From: Allacma fusca
Taxonomy: Eukaryota; Arthropoda; Collembola; Symphypleona; Sminthuridae
Reading direction: 5' to 3'
Assembly: GCA_947179485.1 (NCBI GenBank)
Contig: OX359248.1
Location: 50,416,386-50,480,385 of the forward strand
Length of the DNA: 64,000 bases
Part shown: piece after piece, positions 26,221-39,200 of the stretch
Layout of the letters: each line of letters starts with the position of its first letter
How positions within the stretch are numbered: the first letter of the stretch is position 1
Position numbers and translations under genes: made by a program
The notes under the pieces: generated by a model
The model's database searches: none
What the model was told of the DNA's origin: nothing
The model's input: the letters and a program-made list of their open reading frames with translations, nothing else

Positions 26221-28046
26221 TCAGCAATGAATCATGACTTTAATCGCACCGCCAGCTCCTGTCCTAGAGGTTTCGAATGCCTCCAAAGTCTCTTCCAACT
26301 TGTAGTTGTGAGTAATCAATTTCTTAACGTCAGCCTTGCCAGAAGCAACGAGAGCCAAAGCTGCATCATAGCTGAAAGAAATCATTTCATACATTTACAA
26401 TTATTGTATTATACATTTTGGGCATGCAGACCTTGATACAATTCAAAAGGAAGTAAATTTATAATTTACTCACCAGTTAGCGTAACGGAAAACTCCACGA
26501 ATGTCAACTTCCCTAGTGGCAGCGTTTACAATTGGTACTTTGACCTCAGGAGGTCCCAAACCAACCAAAGTGACGACTCCACCAGATCGGGTAGCCTATG
26601 TATACGGGTATATTAAAGAGATGCTTTTAGTAACACTTCGACATTGGAAAATGTTACTTTTTGATATTAATATTTTGGCTATGATTTGAAGCTCACCAAA
26701 ATAGCCAACTTGATACTGGACTCGGCACCACTGCATTCGATAGTGATGTCAGGGGACTGGCCCAGAGTCTCTTCAATGACTTTGGCGGTATCTTCTGCGG
26801 TTTGACCGGGTTGAATCTGCACGGTGAAATTAGCTCCAAGCTCCTTAGCTTTTGTCAGACGGTTCTCAGCAATGTCTGGAATCATCGAAATGATAGATGT
26901 TGCAGAAAAAGTGCGATTCACAGGACAAAAATATTTATAGTATGGCTTAGCAATTGTTAAAATTACCCGTCATGATAACAACAGCAGCACCCATTGACTT
27001 AGCCACAAACAAGTTGACAAGTCCAATCGGGCCAGCTCCGCAAATTAGAACGGTACTTCCCAATGTCACACCTGCACGACGACAGGCTTGGACTCCGACG
27101 GAAAGTGGCTCCAACAAAGCTCCTTCTTCCAGAGAAACGTGGTCAGGTAACCTGCCAAAAAATATACACACACAAAAATCAAAACAAAGTAAAAACTAAA
27201 GGAAAATTTTGCATTCAATTTGGTACTACATTCCTCATGATTGTTATAAAAACAACGAATAAATCCGCACAGCAACTTCATCCATAAAACAATCTTACTT
27301 GAAGCAAAAGTCGGCAGCATGACAGTAATAACGGCTCAAGTTACCATCATCAGGTGGGGTGGCACAGAAAAAGATGGTTTTGCATAAATTGTACCGTCCA
27401 GTCTTGCAGAAGTCACAGTACCTGCAAGGCACACCTGGCTCAATTGCCACACGGTCGCCTGGACAAAAATTAGCATTAAACTGGAATCAAAATCTACGCA
27501 TTTCTACATATTTAAACAGCCCATGTATTATGCTGTCTGCTATCAAGAATTTTATTACTATCTAAATGTGATTTACATACCAACTTTCAGGTTTGTAACG
27601 TTCTTGCCAACCTTGGAGACGACTCCAGCAGCTTCATGTCCCAAGATCATCGGGGCCTTAACAACAAAATCTCCGATTGACCCCTTCACCAAGTAGTGAA
27701 CATCCGAGCCACAGATGCCTACTGCAGCCATGCGAATCTGAACCTCTGGAATAAAATTTTAATGGCCGTAAAAATAACTGCACAAGTACCGTACAAAAAA
27801 TATATTTAGATTATTATTAACTCACGATCATCTTGAGGCTCAGGGATGGGTCTGTTTTCCTGTCGGAATCAGAGGAATCATAAATTTATTCATGTGCCCA
27901 AATTAATTCAGGAATTAACACTAACCCTATTATTATTTAGTTCAAATCAGAGGCTAATTACAAAAGAGAAAGTAGATATAAGTACAACTTACAAGACGAA
28001 GATCGCCTGTTTTGTACAGGATCGCAGAAAGATTATCGTCAGGCAT
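26221..28046 (-). CDS. SORD: Sorbitol dehydrogenase (L-iditol 2-dehydrogenase), 8 exons, 349 aa
   Basis: Exons on the minus strand: 28046-27993, 27859-27826, 27745-27581, 27458-27299, 27151-26967, 26875-26697, 26595-26474, 26371-26221. All phases close (1,050 nt). The product oxidises sorbitol to fructose with NAD+ (polyol pathway, cytosol). It is a zinc-dependent medium-chain dehydrogenase: catalytic zinc ligands Cys41 (GICGSDVHY), His66 and Glu67 (LGHEA), with conserved Glu152 ([10 protein letters not shown]); NAD-binding GAGPIG at 176-181. Unlike human SORD, all four structural-zinc cysteines are kept (Cys96, 99, 102, 110 in [16 protein letters not shown]), as I recall for insect enzymes. 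Length matches the family (human 357). The start begins [12 protein letters not shown], aligned with family N-termini. It could equally act as a ketose reductase. Confidence 0.95.
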
Positions 28047-31000
28047 TGTTTCTTAATGGAATTGATGAGTGGAAGGAAGATATCCAGTAATCAACTTCTC
28101 GGCCAAGGGCAAAAGTGAGACTGGAAAGGATGGAAGAAATGCATGTAAATATAGGGGTACAAGAATTATGCGATCTCAGAAATAAATAACCTTCAATTTT
28201 CTTTATCTCTTTGCACACGACTCACTTCACGTAAGCATATATGAATTAACATGATCATATTACTCTACGCGAGTATCTGCATATATATTCATCCCAATCC
28301 GAGTATAAATATTTGGTTATCAATTACGGCATCTCAGCTCCCTCAGTTTTTTTCTAAGGGAGCACAAACGTAAGTAGGTTTCCAGTACGTAGCAGAAGGT
28401 CAGACACATGGCTTAAAGTCTTATTCTACTTTATCGACTATCGGCTTCATAGCTTTAGTTACTATCAGGACTGGCTGTTGCATAAAAATCCCTTCATTTC
28501 TGTGCAAGGTCAACGAAAAAAGCTTAGTGATTGCACTTAAAATATTTATCCTTTTATGAGCTTCGAAAATCGTTGTTGATTGGAGCAAGGCAGCACACAC
28601 CGCAACACACCCTCAATATCTTTCTTCAATTGTTTCTACGCACATGTTTACGTGACACATACATACATATGTAAAGTGGGCATATAAATAGTTAATAATT
28701 CCTAATGAATTCTTTACATGTATGTATAAATATTACCTTTTAACGATTATAATGAAATTATAGCTACTACATAAATGGATAGATACATATGCATGGATCA
28801 GTAACAATTTACGCACTTACTTCGACACTTAAACGGATTATATAAACACACACTGTAGGGAACGCATCATTAGGGGGATTGAGAGGCAAAATAATAATTT
28901 GAGCCTGGTTTGGATTGTAGTTAACTCTTGGCACTCCAAGCGTGGTACTGGGAAAGTGGGAGGTACCTATAATTTTATATTTTTAAAACTGTCTCGTTAG
29001 ACATTGAATTTCTATGCTATATATGAGACTTGCTAAAGTAGGGTACAGGTTAGTACAGGTGGAAGGGTTGAATGAAACCCGCGGAAGAGTTATCGATTGA
29101 ATGAAATCCTCAAGAATTTCAGGACAGACGAGAAATTGCCTTGCATTACCAAGAACCCGCACGCCTGTACCCTTATATGGGGTGTGTAGCGTTTAAAAAT
29201 AAATATTGAGAATGTGAACATGAAGTTCAAAAAAATACCCCATGGAAATAATTATTACAGCAGTAGCAGTACAAAAAGAAATTTTAGATATCTTTGTATA
29301 AAGCACAATCAGTTTTTATCACACAGACACATATGATGTGAATTTTTAAAATATTTATGTAACAAGCAAAACGTTTCACAGACCATTAATTCTTCACACT
29401 GCATAAATAATGTCTCGCTGCAGAAACATGTAAGTAGGATTTGTAAATTAAGTTAATCAAGCAACTACTGGAAAAATGATTAAAAGAATAAAAGCATAAC
29501 AAATGAAATATGTACTGTGCTGTAGTATGTGCATATGTATATACATACACTTAATTTTATTGCGTCTTGAGAAATAGATTTTATCAAATAGTATATTAAA
29601 TTAACTCACTTAACTATCTCTCCGCCTTCTAGGTATTTATTATTTAGGGACTAAATCATGCCAAACAAATCATTACAATCTGTATGGTTGGTTTGTTCAA
29701 ATAAATGCTTATTAATAAATATTACTGGCAAATATTAATAACTATTTACGTATAATATAATTTAATATTATGCAGATTTGCTACATCTAATATAACTTAC
29801 ATACTCATGCCGTTTATAATATTGAAGTAGTTAATTATGACAAATTTGACACTGATTTTCAAAACAGATTTTTAGGACGTATGCAAAATTTCGTTTAGAG
29901 CTCATTGAAAATTGAGGCTTGAATTTCTCAACGCTGATGGCAGTACATTTTTCTGCACAATGAAAATTACAGTCTAATCCCTAGGGCATATTCTCACTCA
30001 CTGGTACTGTTGTTAAGTGCAGTAATGAGGAAAAATGATCTACATGCATCATGCTATTTTATAATTGGCACTCATTAAAAAATTAATGTTGCATACAGAA
30101 CATTTTGTTTTATATGGAAAAGGCATTTAGATCATGTTTCCTCTTCACCGACGGTATACAAATTATTAGAAGCGTATCGTCGCTGAAGAGGCAAAATGAT
30201 CTACATGTTGTACGAAGATATAAGATGCAGATTATTTTGCTCTTCAATATATGCTTATTATTAATTGATACTGTTTACTCTTTTATGTACTTACATGAAC
30301 TAGAATATGAATATTAATTAAACTCAAATAATTTTTGAGGTTGAGCCTCCAATATTTTACGAAATCGCACAACTGACAGGCTGACCACTGACGACAGACG
30401 AACTAACAGACCAAAGATTGGGACATATTTTATGATTATTTTAACCGTAACTAAAGAATAGGAAAAGTTACTGCGAATTCTCAGACCAATGAAAACCATC
30501 CTATTAAAACAATTATTATGCCACATCAGTCATACAAGATATCATGACAAGGGAATTATGGTATTAATACGTTGTATTTTGATCCCGTTATCCCTCAGTT
30601 ATCTTACACAGTCATATTTCACCTCGTCGAATAAAATGATCAAAAGGTGAAAGGTAAGATTTTGACAATGCTGATTTTGAAATAAATCGAAATAATATGC
30701 ATACTTTCTATGTACAGATTCTTGACATATCATCCACACCCAGCAGAATCCACCCTGAATAACCCATTTAAAAATTTGCAAACAATGTTTGGGTCCTTTA
30801 CTATCTGTCATTCCAATCCAAACCCAGTTTTTCTCAATAAACAATGTATAGTTGTAATACATACTATATATACATAGTATACCCAATTGTGGCCGGCCTA
30901 CCCTGCTATCATGTAAGCAAGGCCCCAGGCAAGAATTCTGTATTAAAAAACGGATGTACAAACTTAGATTGTAGCAGTATCAGACGATCTGATATTTTAA

Positions 31001-31616
31001 TAAATACGGTAATAACTGATAGTGAGTATTTTAGAAAATCCATAGGCGGCAATAAAATATTGGGGATAGGGGCAATAAGAGATTGGGTTTTGCATGCCCA
31101 ATATATATACCCCAATAGCGTTTATGCATTGCGTAAAATAATTTATGTACGGGCTAATGTACATAAATAACAAAATTATCCGGTCCATTGAGCATCCCTC
31201 ATAGCGAGTATTAACTTTAATAATTGCAATTAACAAGTGAAGGAGTAATTTCAGTTTCACTGAGAAGCTTCAATGTCATTTTGAAATAGGCAGAGCAATG
31301 ATGGGATTTACTTGGCTCTCCGCGCCTAAATCAAACCCAACATGCCTTTCTGGAGAAAGGCGATTTAAAATACGACAACTGCTGGTGGGGCCGCAAAGTT
31401 GTTGTTTTAAAATTACGAGTTATTTCGAAAAGTCCAATTTTTAACTAACATTTTATTAATCAAAGACTTGGCAGTGAAATTGGCAAACCTAAAATATACA
31501 AAGTATTTTTGCCTTCAAAAATAGGTCGTGGTTTATCATTTCTTACCTAAATAGTTACTAAACCGTACCATATTTGTATTTTTTGGTCCGTTGTTTTGAA
31601 ATAGTGAAGGCAAATC
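28047..31616. other. Intergenic region SORD / BUD23 (divergent, 3.6 kb)
   Basis: Separates the divergent starts of SORD and BUD23, so promoters for both should lie here, but no clear TATA/initiator pair was assigned. The sequence is AT-rich. Short open frames (for example 30599-30961 minus, 30844-31170 plus) lack protein-like composition. A GGGTACAGG/CCTGTACCC inverted pair lies at about 29041-29174. Confidence 0.5.
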
Positions 31617-32920
31617 ATGTCATTTGGTAAAAGACCGGAGCTAACTGCTCCACCGGAGTTTGTAAGTTGTGCATTAATTTATTCTTTAATTTAAAAATGT
31701 TATTTTGCATTCCAAATACTTAAATTCCTATTGCCTGTACTTATGTACAATGATTTTAAACCGACCCTGCTCAACGTGCTATTTTGTTTATTATTCCAGT
31801 TTTACAATGAGGATGAAGCCAGGAAGTATTCACAGAAGTAAGTAATTAAATCATTTAAGTTGTGGAATGTGGGTATTTAGACGAACTGAATTAGTACTTA
31901 CTCTTTGAAGTCATGGAGTATAGACTGGACAACAAGCTGAAGTAGAAAATGACTTTTTGAAGTAAAGTAATTTATTAGAGGAAATGTTTTTATTTTAATC
32001 TAGCTCACGTATGATGGAAATTCAAGGCGAGATGGCTGAAAGAGCAATAGAGCTTCTGGAACTTCCCGAGGATGAATCTAAACTCATATTGGACATTGGT
32101 TGTGGATCGGGACTTTCTGGAGCCGCTTTGGAGGAGGCGGGACATTACTGGGTTGGAATGGATATTTCCGATGCTATGCTAAGTGAGTAATTAGAGCCTG
32201 TTTTAGGGTGAGGTCAAAATGGAATAGATTGTGTTATCCATATCTTTTGTAAATTTTAGATGTCGCTCGAGACCGGGAGGTTGAAGGAGATTTAATTTTA
32301 AGCGACATGGGTCAAGGGGTACCCTTCCGTCCGGGATCGTTTGACGGTGCAATTAGTATCAGCGCACTGCAGTGGCTTTGTAATGCGGATAAGAGAACCC
32401 ACAAGCCTGTGCAGAGATTATATCGTTTCTTTTCAAGTCTGTATGGAGTTTTGGTAAGCCACCCCAGTCCCCCTTAATAACATTAACATTAGATGACAAT
32501 GGCAAGAAAGGCTTTATAATTTATTGTAATTTCCAGGACAATGGTTCTAGAGCCGTTTTTCAGTTCTACCCCGCTGACCAAGGTCAAACTGATCTAATAA
32601 TGCAGCAGGCCAAGCGAGCGGGTTTCAATGGAGGTCTTGTGATTGATTTCCCAGAATCTTCCAAAGCCAAAAAGTACTACTTGGTCTTGGTCGTAGGTGG
32701 GAAATCCAACCCCATAATGCCCCAGCCTCTCACAAATATCCATAGTAACTCAGTAGAATACACGGAGAGGCCCCAAGACAGGAGAAGGGCTCTTGCTGGA
32801 GGGAAGACCAAAAGTGTGAAGGATTGGATTCAAGATAAGAAAGATCGAAGACGTCGGCAAGGGAAGGATACAAAACATGATTCTAAATACACGGGAAGGA
32901 AGCGTTCTTCGAAATTTTAG
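31617..32920 (+). CDS. BUD23: 18S rRNA (guanine-N7) methyltransferase BUD23 (WBSCR22), 279 aa
   Basis: Exons 31617-31661, 31800-31837, 32004-32182, 32260-32453, 32537-32920 (840 nt, phases close). BUD23, with the TRMT112 partner, makes the m7G in 18S rRNA and supports 40S export in nucleus and nucleolus. Visible marks: a class I SAM-binding motif [13 protein letters not shown] (about 55-67), [34 protein letters not shown], then the C-terminal family tail with a basic nuclear signal ([22 protein letters not shown]). Length is the same as human (281). Start context and the [17 protein letters not shown] opening match the family. Poly(A) signal AATAAA at 32949. Confidence 0.97.
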
Positions 32921-32948
32921 CACCATCGTTGGTTTTATCTTTTCTCGC

Positions 32949-32954
32949 AATAAA
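32949..32954 (+). terminator. Poly(A) signal of BUD23
   Basis: AATAAA 28 nt after the stop codon, the only canonical signal close downstream. Confidence 0.6.
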
Positions 32955-33213
32955 TAATACTAATCTTTTCTTCGCTTGAAAAAAATCATTTTATAATAAT
33001 TACAAATTAATTAAACATTTTTACCGCATAGTTTGTCTTCTTTAAGTTCGATATACAGACATTGCACCTTAAAAGGTTTGCTTGCTAAGAGTCTGTATCT
33101 CTATATATTTATTGCGTGATAGAAGTAATGTATTATTGTAACTTCATTTTGCCCAAAATATTCACACGGTAGAAATTATTATACTAGGAAATATTTGCTA
33201 ATGATGAACGGGC

Positions 33214-33221
33214 TTTAAATA
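33214..33221 (+). promoter_or_regulatory. TATA-like element of the tRNA-Sec gene
   Basis: TTTAAATA lies 23-30 nt upstream of the mature tRNA end. Animal tRNA-Sec genes are known to use an external TATA and proximal element instead of an A box; the position fits. I did not identify the proximal sequence element. Confidence 0.5.
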
Positions 33222-33243
33222 CGGGAAAAAATTCTCGACCATT

Positions 33244-33330
33244 GCCCAGATGAGCCTCGGTGGTCCGGGGTGCAGGCTTCAAACCTGTAGCTGATTCGCG
33301 TCAGAGGGGTTCGATTCCTCCTTCTGGGCG
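33244..33330 (+). tRNA. Selenocysteine tRNA, anticodon TCA
   Basis: 87 nt, the length of animal tRNA-Sec, with its special 9/4 fold: 9-bp acceptor stem (GCCCAGATG with CTTCTGGGC, including the usual internal U-U mismatch), 4-bp T stem, long variable arm (GCTGATTCGCGTCAG), anticodon TCA at 33279-33281 in loop CTTCAAA, B box GGTTCGATTCC. Discriminator G is encoded. It is charged with serine, converted to selenocysteine and decodes UGA at SECIS-bearing mRNAs. A TTTT run at 33361 can terminate Pol III. The perfect stems argue for a working gene. Confidence 0.97.
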
Positions 33331-34039
33331 ATGTTGGCATATGATACAATTGTGGTGTCATTTTGAAGCTTAAATAACATCTTATTATTGTACATTTAAG
33401 TATATTATTTTATAACTGATTTCCCATGGATTATCTTGGGGCGAAAATTCTGAGCATGCAAGGACCGGTAGATCAAGGATGGAATTTTCGGGTATGGGAT
33501 TACTGGGAGACTTAGTCAAGGCAACCCCCAAAAATGTTCTCGGTGTTATGAACAATTTGGCAACCCTGCATTACATATACTTGCATTTCACAAATAGATC
33601 CTAAATATATCCCTTTTGGTACTACCAACATATACCCGAAATATATCAAGGATTGCTGTTGAGGCGCGAACACATGTAGTTTGAATTGCATGCAATCTTG
33701 CAATATAGTTGCAAGTTGCAATCATCTGCATGCAGCGAACCGTAAATGTGCTATCACGTTAATCTCAAATAAATAATTATTTTTATTGTTTGTGCTGTAT
33801 AAAAATAATAAATAATCACATACTACAGTTATTATAATATAATTACCATATAATTATAAACTAGTCACTAAATCGCAATAAGGTAATTTTAAATGTGAAC
33901 GTCCTAAATACTGGATTTGGGGTTTGAAAAACAGTGCAATAAACCTTGATAAATACATAAATTAAAAGGTTTAGGTGATTGTTAAATTCGTGAAGTTGTA
34001 CTGGGATTGGCTTAATAATCGTCAATTTAAAAGTTAAAA
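33331..34039. other. Intergenic region tRNA-Sec / TMEM242
   Basis: Contains the Pol III terminator-like TTTT at 33361-33364 and AT-rich sequence. A 29-codon frame starting near 33425 (MDYLGAKILSMQ...) is too short to judge. No further gene seen. Confidence 0.5.
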
Positions 34040-34761
34040 ATGTCAAAGGAGGAAGAAGACAATATTCCGAAGGATTCGGGTTTAAAAAAGCGCTTTGAAA
34101 AATGGCCAGGTACGGGACGGATATAAATAAACTATAAAGAATTTTTTACTGTTTATTACAAGTATTATAGCTGTACAGGAAATGAAGGCAGTTGTAATTA
34201 AAATGTATTTTGATTTAAAAATTTTTGTTGTTAACAAATAGAGGCAGTATTTCTAACTGGAGTCGCTGGAGCGTCCATGATTTTTGGGTTTGGAGCCACA
34301 ATTGCGTCAGCCAAGAAAAAGGACCCCGAATATTTTAGTAAAGGGATGACCCCGGCTCTTCGGATGGAGACTGGAGGTTCTTTAGCTTTGCGGGCACTTG
34401 GCTGGGGAAGTTTTTATGCTGTGACAGGATGTGGGATTTTATTCTATTCAATTTGGAAACTTATGGGGGTTAAAAATGTGAGCTTTTTTTGTTGCATGTA
34501 GTTGTTACTGTTTTATGTAAAATTATGTTAAAAAGGATGGTATTCAATTGGTTTTTTGTATTTGTCTTAATTTTTTAGTTGGAAGAGTTTCGATTGAAAG
34601 TGGGCAACGTACTTCCTCGAATTCCTAAGAATAGCCCACCGCAAGGGAGAACAGAGTTTGAAAACCTGACGGATTTACTGCAGTATATAATTGATGAAGA
34701 CAAAAAGGCTAAGGAAAAATCTACGATAGAAAGTGTAGCAACTGAAGGAGGGGAAAAATAA
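34040..34761 (+). CDS. TMEM242: Transmembrane protein 242 homologue, 162 aa
   Basis: Exons 34040-34109, 34242-34477, 34579-34761 (489 nt). Family hallmarks: two hydrophobic helices, the first ending in a short lysine cluster followed by PEYF (ASAKKKDPEYFSKG), then the signature SLALRALGWGSFYA leading into helix two, and a C-terminal PRIPKNSP motif matching human PTIPKNS. Human TMEM242 is a mitochondrial inner-membrane protein reported to help assemble the ATP synthase c-ring. The C-terminus here runs about 25 residues further than the human protein, ending in a charged tail. AATAAA follows at 34795. Confidence 0.92.
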
Positions 34762-35618
34762 AGTAGGGATACGTTTGGTTTACGAAATTTGTGTAATAAA
34801 TATTATAATTACTAATTAAGACTGTTATTTATATTGTATCGAATTAGGTTGGGCGGATAAAAGTGGAAGATTGTAGTCTATTGCTAATACAGCATTATAA
34901 TGAAAATATGAGAAATATGTTCATGATTAAAAACAACTTGTAAATATTAAAATATACCTTTGCAAGCACCTTTGATCTGCGGACTAGTAAGTAATAATTA
35001 GAAACCCAAAAATGCTTCAGATGTTTATATTGAGAAATAGTCTATGTATACCCACATCATTGCGAGAGCTGTACCCTGAGGAACTCTCTAAATTCACTTA
35101 GGGTACAACTAACTGATTGTGCAAAATGAAAATGAAAAATCTGCAATCATATACATATAATATAGAAAAACATTTGTATCGACTCATCAACATCATTATG
35201 AAGAAATTATCGATGTAACATTTACTTATATTGCGTTATTCCTATATGTATACCCACTGGGTTACCAAGTACTATGACCAGTGAACAAGTAAGAAGATAT
35301 TTTACAAGTGTATATTTCTTGCTTGATGTCTATTCCAATATGTGTTAATTAGGTGTAGACTCGAAAAATACAACTTAACGGTTGACGGATTTTAAAGCAT
35401 CGTTACGTACAGAGTGCGGCACGTACTATCACCGTGAAAAATATTTCCGTAAAAATTGATTGACTTCTGGTATGCATTCCTCGATTGCACCTGACCAGCC
35501 AACGTTGACCAGTGGTATTTAAACTCATGATCCACTCCAATTTGCATCACAATCCGTCCGAACAACAATCAGTAAACATTCAGAGCTAATAACACTTGGA
35601 ATACATAATTACTCCACA
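34762..35618. other. Intergenic region TMEM242 / His-Gly gene 1
   Basis: Poly(A) signal for TMEM242 at 34795-34800, then AT-rich sequence leading into the promoter and 5' UTR of the His/Gly-rich gene. No other gene recognised. Confidence 0.5.
35516..35523 (+). promoter_or_regulatory. TATA box of His-Gly gene 1
   Basis: TATTTAAA about 30 nt upstream of GCATCAC (A of TCA at 35548), a fair arthropod initiator match, and about 100 nt before the start codon. TATA plus initiator is typical of strongly and tissue-specifically expressed arthropod genes. Confidence 0.5.
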
Positions 35619-36290
35619 ATGAACAAATTCGTAAGTGTTTTAAGAAAATATTACCAAGACGTACTTTGAAATTCAAATTGCCAAATGTATCTATTTTAAT
35701 ATTCATTTTGCTTTTAGATTTTTGTCGCTCTCTGCGTCCTTTTCGCTGTTGTTGCAGCCGAAGAGAAATCCAAAGACAAGGAAGATGTGAAAGAAGCTGA
35801 GACTGGAACCGTTGCTAAGCGTGGAATCCATGGCATTGGCTACGGACATGGCGGTCATGGACATGGACATGGTGTTTATGGACATGGTCACGGTGGTCAT
35901 GGACATGGACATGGTGGCTATGGACATGGTCACGGTGGTTATGGACACGGACGTGGTGGTTACGGACATGGTCACGGTGGTTCAGGACATGGTCACGGTG
36001 GTTATGGACACGGGCATGGTGGTTATGGACATGGTCATGGCGGATACGGAAACGGCTGGAACTACAATGCTGGATATGGATTCCAAGCTGGAGGACACGG
36101 ACATGGCCACGGGTACGGTGGACATGGTCACGGACACGGTGGCAACAGCTACGTCTACGTTTCCCAGCCCAGCTACGGACATGGTCATGGTGGATACGCT
36201 TATGGAAACGGTGGTTATGGACATGGTCATGGTGGACACGGCCATGGTGGTTATGGACACGGTCATGGTGGACACGGATATCACGGTTGA
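35619..36290 (+). CDS. Secreted His/Gly-rich repeat precursor 1, 194 aa
   Basis: Exon 1 is 35619-35630 (only MNKF), exon 2 is 35718-36290. The protein has a signal peptide (about 1-18), a short charged propeptide (19-39) ending in Lys-Arg, then about 155 residues of GYGHGHGG-type repeats interrupted by a non-repeat island (NGWNYNAGYGFQAG) and a NSYVYVSQPSY patch. Composition is almost only Gly, His and Tyr; no cysteine occurs after the signal peptide. The AKR|G site suggests proprotein convertase release of the repeat part. Similar compositions occur in beetle antifungal peptides (holotricin-3, tenecin-3), in metal-binding and in cuticle or adhesive proteins, so the function cannot be chosen from sequence. 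It pairs with the paralogue 3.3 kb downstream. Poly(A) signal at 36447. Confidence 0.88.
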
Positions 36291-39200
36291 AGATTTGGTA
36301 AAAGTTCCTATTAAATACGAAAAACCCCTCCACCGCTACATTGACCTGTTTTCCCCAAAACCGGGGAATCGCGTAAAATTTTGCCAAAACCATGAATCGA
36401 GAATAAGTAATCATTATTCCAAATTTGTGTGTTACACCTGTATCTGAATAAAAATGCTTGAATAAATATCCGCAATAATGGTACACAATAATTCAAAACC
36501 GCATGTAGCTACAGAATAATAATAATAGGTAAAACTAATCCATGTACGGCGTATCGTGACATGATCTTCATCTTTAACATTGTGTTTTTTACTCTCACAA
36601 TCCTTCAATTGAAATATTTTTTAAACTTTAGCAAATCCGTCTGTTGTATGTACAACGTGTAGTTTATTGTACCCACAAACATGTGCACATATGTGCAAGT
36701 AAGTAATTGTACTAACATTTGCACACTTACTGATACCTGCGATAACGTGAGAATGTTACTATAACGTTTCATTATTATGACATGTGTTATATTATGCACA
36801 ACCATGTGGAAAAGAGGAAATCAGATGAAAGCGTTTATTTTGCACCTAAGACCATTAGAAACACGAGATAAAAGATTTATACCCAATCATTATATCATCA
36901 TGAGTATAAAACAACGTTGTAGGTAAGTTATTGTTTGGGGGTGGCAGTAAACATCTAATAGAAAATGTTTGCCAATAAGACTAATTATATCTACCTACAT
37001 AATATTACAGTTCTTGAAAAGATTACTTTCTGGTTAAAGTTAAACCTTAATCAGCTGCAATTTTCCTAGTAGGATGAGCTCTTCATCCGTAGCTAAAAGT
37101 GCTACAGATGAACACAACTTGTTTCTCTAGATAAATATTCATTATGTAAGTAATAAAATACGGTGCTACTAATGTACTTATTACCTTAAGTATATAAGGA
37201 GCAAGAAGCATACTGTAATACATAATAGTGCGACCGGGGTACTCTGAGATAGTACATGTATCTACATACAAATTAAGTTGTGAAAGTACTTGCTGCATAT
37301 CGTTGTTGAAGAGACACTAGATTTATTTTTGATTAAAAGTAGTGTTCTATAAACATTTCTGCTTAAAAGGCAAAATGAACTAATTGTAAATGCATGCATC
37401 TCATAAAGCAAAACGAACTAACAGTAAATCTAAAGTCATGATGAAAGTTCTCCATCTTGATTTTTTTAAAACTGCATCTTAGCCCAACACATTTAATGAA
37501 GCCATTTCTAGACAATGTTTATACTGTATTTCAACGAAAATGCATCTTGCCCATTTTGCCCTTCATGGTAGATATTCACTTTTAAGTAATTATTTTTAAT
37601 AAGTATACGTATTGTTTAATGCTAACGGCAGAGCAGCATGTTTTCTTCAAGTACTTCTGTTTCGGTGTAGAGTTTTAACTCAATACAAATAATTAATTAT
37701 TGCTGAATCTCACTCAATTATTTTGTTTGACTGATAAAAATTGTATTTACTCATAAGTTCTTCATCCTAATTAGAAAGTTTGGCACTCAAGTATTGCGCA
37801 GTAATTGAATAAGTAACCAGCGTCCTGCTCCTGCTATAACTGCGTTGAAGTTTTCCAATTTGAGTACATATGTATATTGCTTAAATCATTTGGTATCATT
37901 CTCGATCGGCTTTTCTTACACTCAGCGAAATTTAGAATATATTTTGAAGTACAAAGTGGTCAGTGATCCAAAACCAACAATTTTCCCTTCACTATTCTCC
38001 AAGATTTAAGAATGGAACACAACTGTAGACGGTATAATTTCTTTTACAGAATTTCATTACGGAACCGATATAAATTAATCGGTCGGAAATTACAGAAGTT
38101 ATGAAAACAGAAAACAAAAGAAACTTAAATTATATGACGTTAAAATAGGCCTTCTACAGTATTCCAAATTTGTTCCAATCTTCGCCGATAAGGTCACAGG
38201 AGCATCTCGAATCCACCGGTGTCATTTTTCCTGTCTTCCAGCACCGTAACAATTTGTTTCGTGCAAGTTAAGTACCCGTTGTCATTGTCAAGTCTTTGTT
38301 AAATGTATAAAACAGGATATTATCAACGTTGTATTTGAAGTTTACTCCCAAATACACACGCGGATTTAAAACCGGAGAGTTTCCAGGTCAATCTGAATTT
38401 CCAAAAAAATCAGTTATGTTGACTAGCTGAAGTTTTCGGCTTTCATGCATTGGGCACAATGGAGTCAACGACTTCATTGGGATTCTTTCGAAATTCAATC
38501 ACCCATTGCCCCAGAATAACATTCCGTAGTCCGTAGTTTAGGTACATACATAAAGTCTTGCTGCGCGTTTATACTCGCAAGAAATTCACAAAGCACATCC
38601 TTACCATTCAATCGAGTGTCCACACTTGGAAGAAGTGACTCCTTTTCAGTTTACTTCTCTTATCTCTGACTTTGTTTAAAATCACCCATAATGTCTGTAT
38701 AAATCAACCTATTGCTTTGAAAAAAATTCCAATAGATCCGCAATAAGATTCTGTGTACAAAAATACATTTATGCAACACACAAGATTTGTACTTAGCTCC
38801 TGGAAAACAAAGGGGGCAAAGTAATTGACCAACCATGAAGTTTATGCATATAAATGCATAACTAATTAAAATTTTATTACGTTTTACTTACTCATCTATA
38901 AAGTTTATGGTAACCTTGCAAGACTTAAACTGGAGCACTTTTCAATGCATTTTTCGTTACATGCCTGCTCCGAAACCCTTGCACTGCATTGTTAAGGTGC
39001 ATGAACAGCATTTAATACTCATTTTTATTAGATGTAAATTTTCTACAGATGCTAAAACAAAATCAAGGTCACTGACATGGAAGTAAATGTGCCGTCTTAC
39101 AAGAACATGTTTTGTAATCTGGCAAAAATCGAAATGTTTTCTGATATTGTCTACATCCAGACACTTAATTACAGTACGATACCCAGCAAACTGATTTCAA

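Noticed and set aside
30599-31260. Overlapping frames on both strands at 30.6-31.3 kb
   Set aside because: Composition is that of AT-rich noncoding DNA, with no start context, splice sites or motifs.
35703-36486. Several 100-223 codon frames on both strands over His-Gly gene 1
   Set aside because: The GGN-CAN periodicity of the repeat opens all frames. They give monotonous Met-Asp-Val or His-Val repeats without leader or splice support.
38150-38700. Minus-strand protein-like fragments suggesting a decayed gene
   Set aside because: Pieces are short and stop-rich, and no family could be named; it could be chance in a slightly GC-richer stretch.
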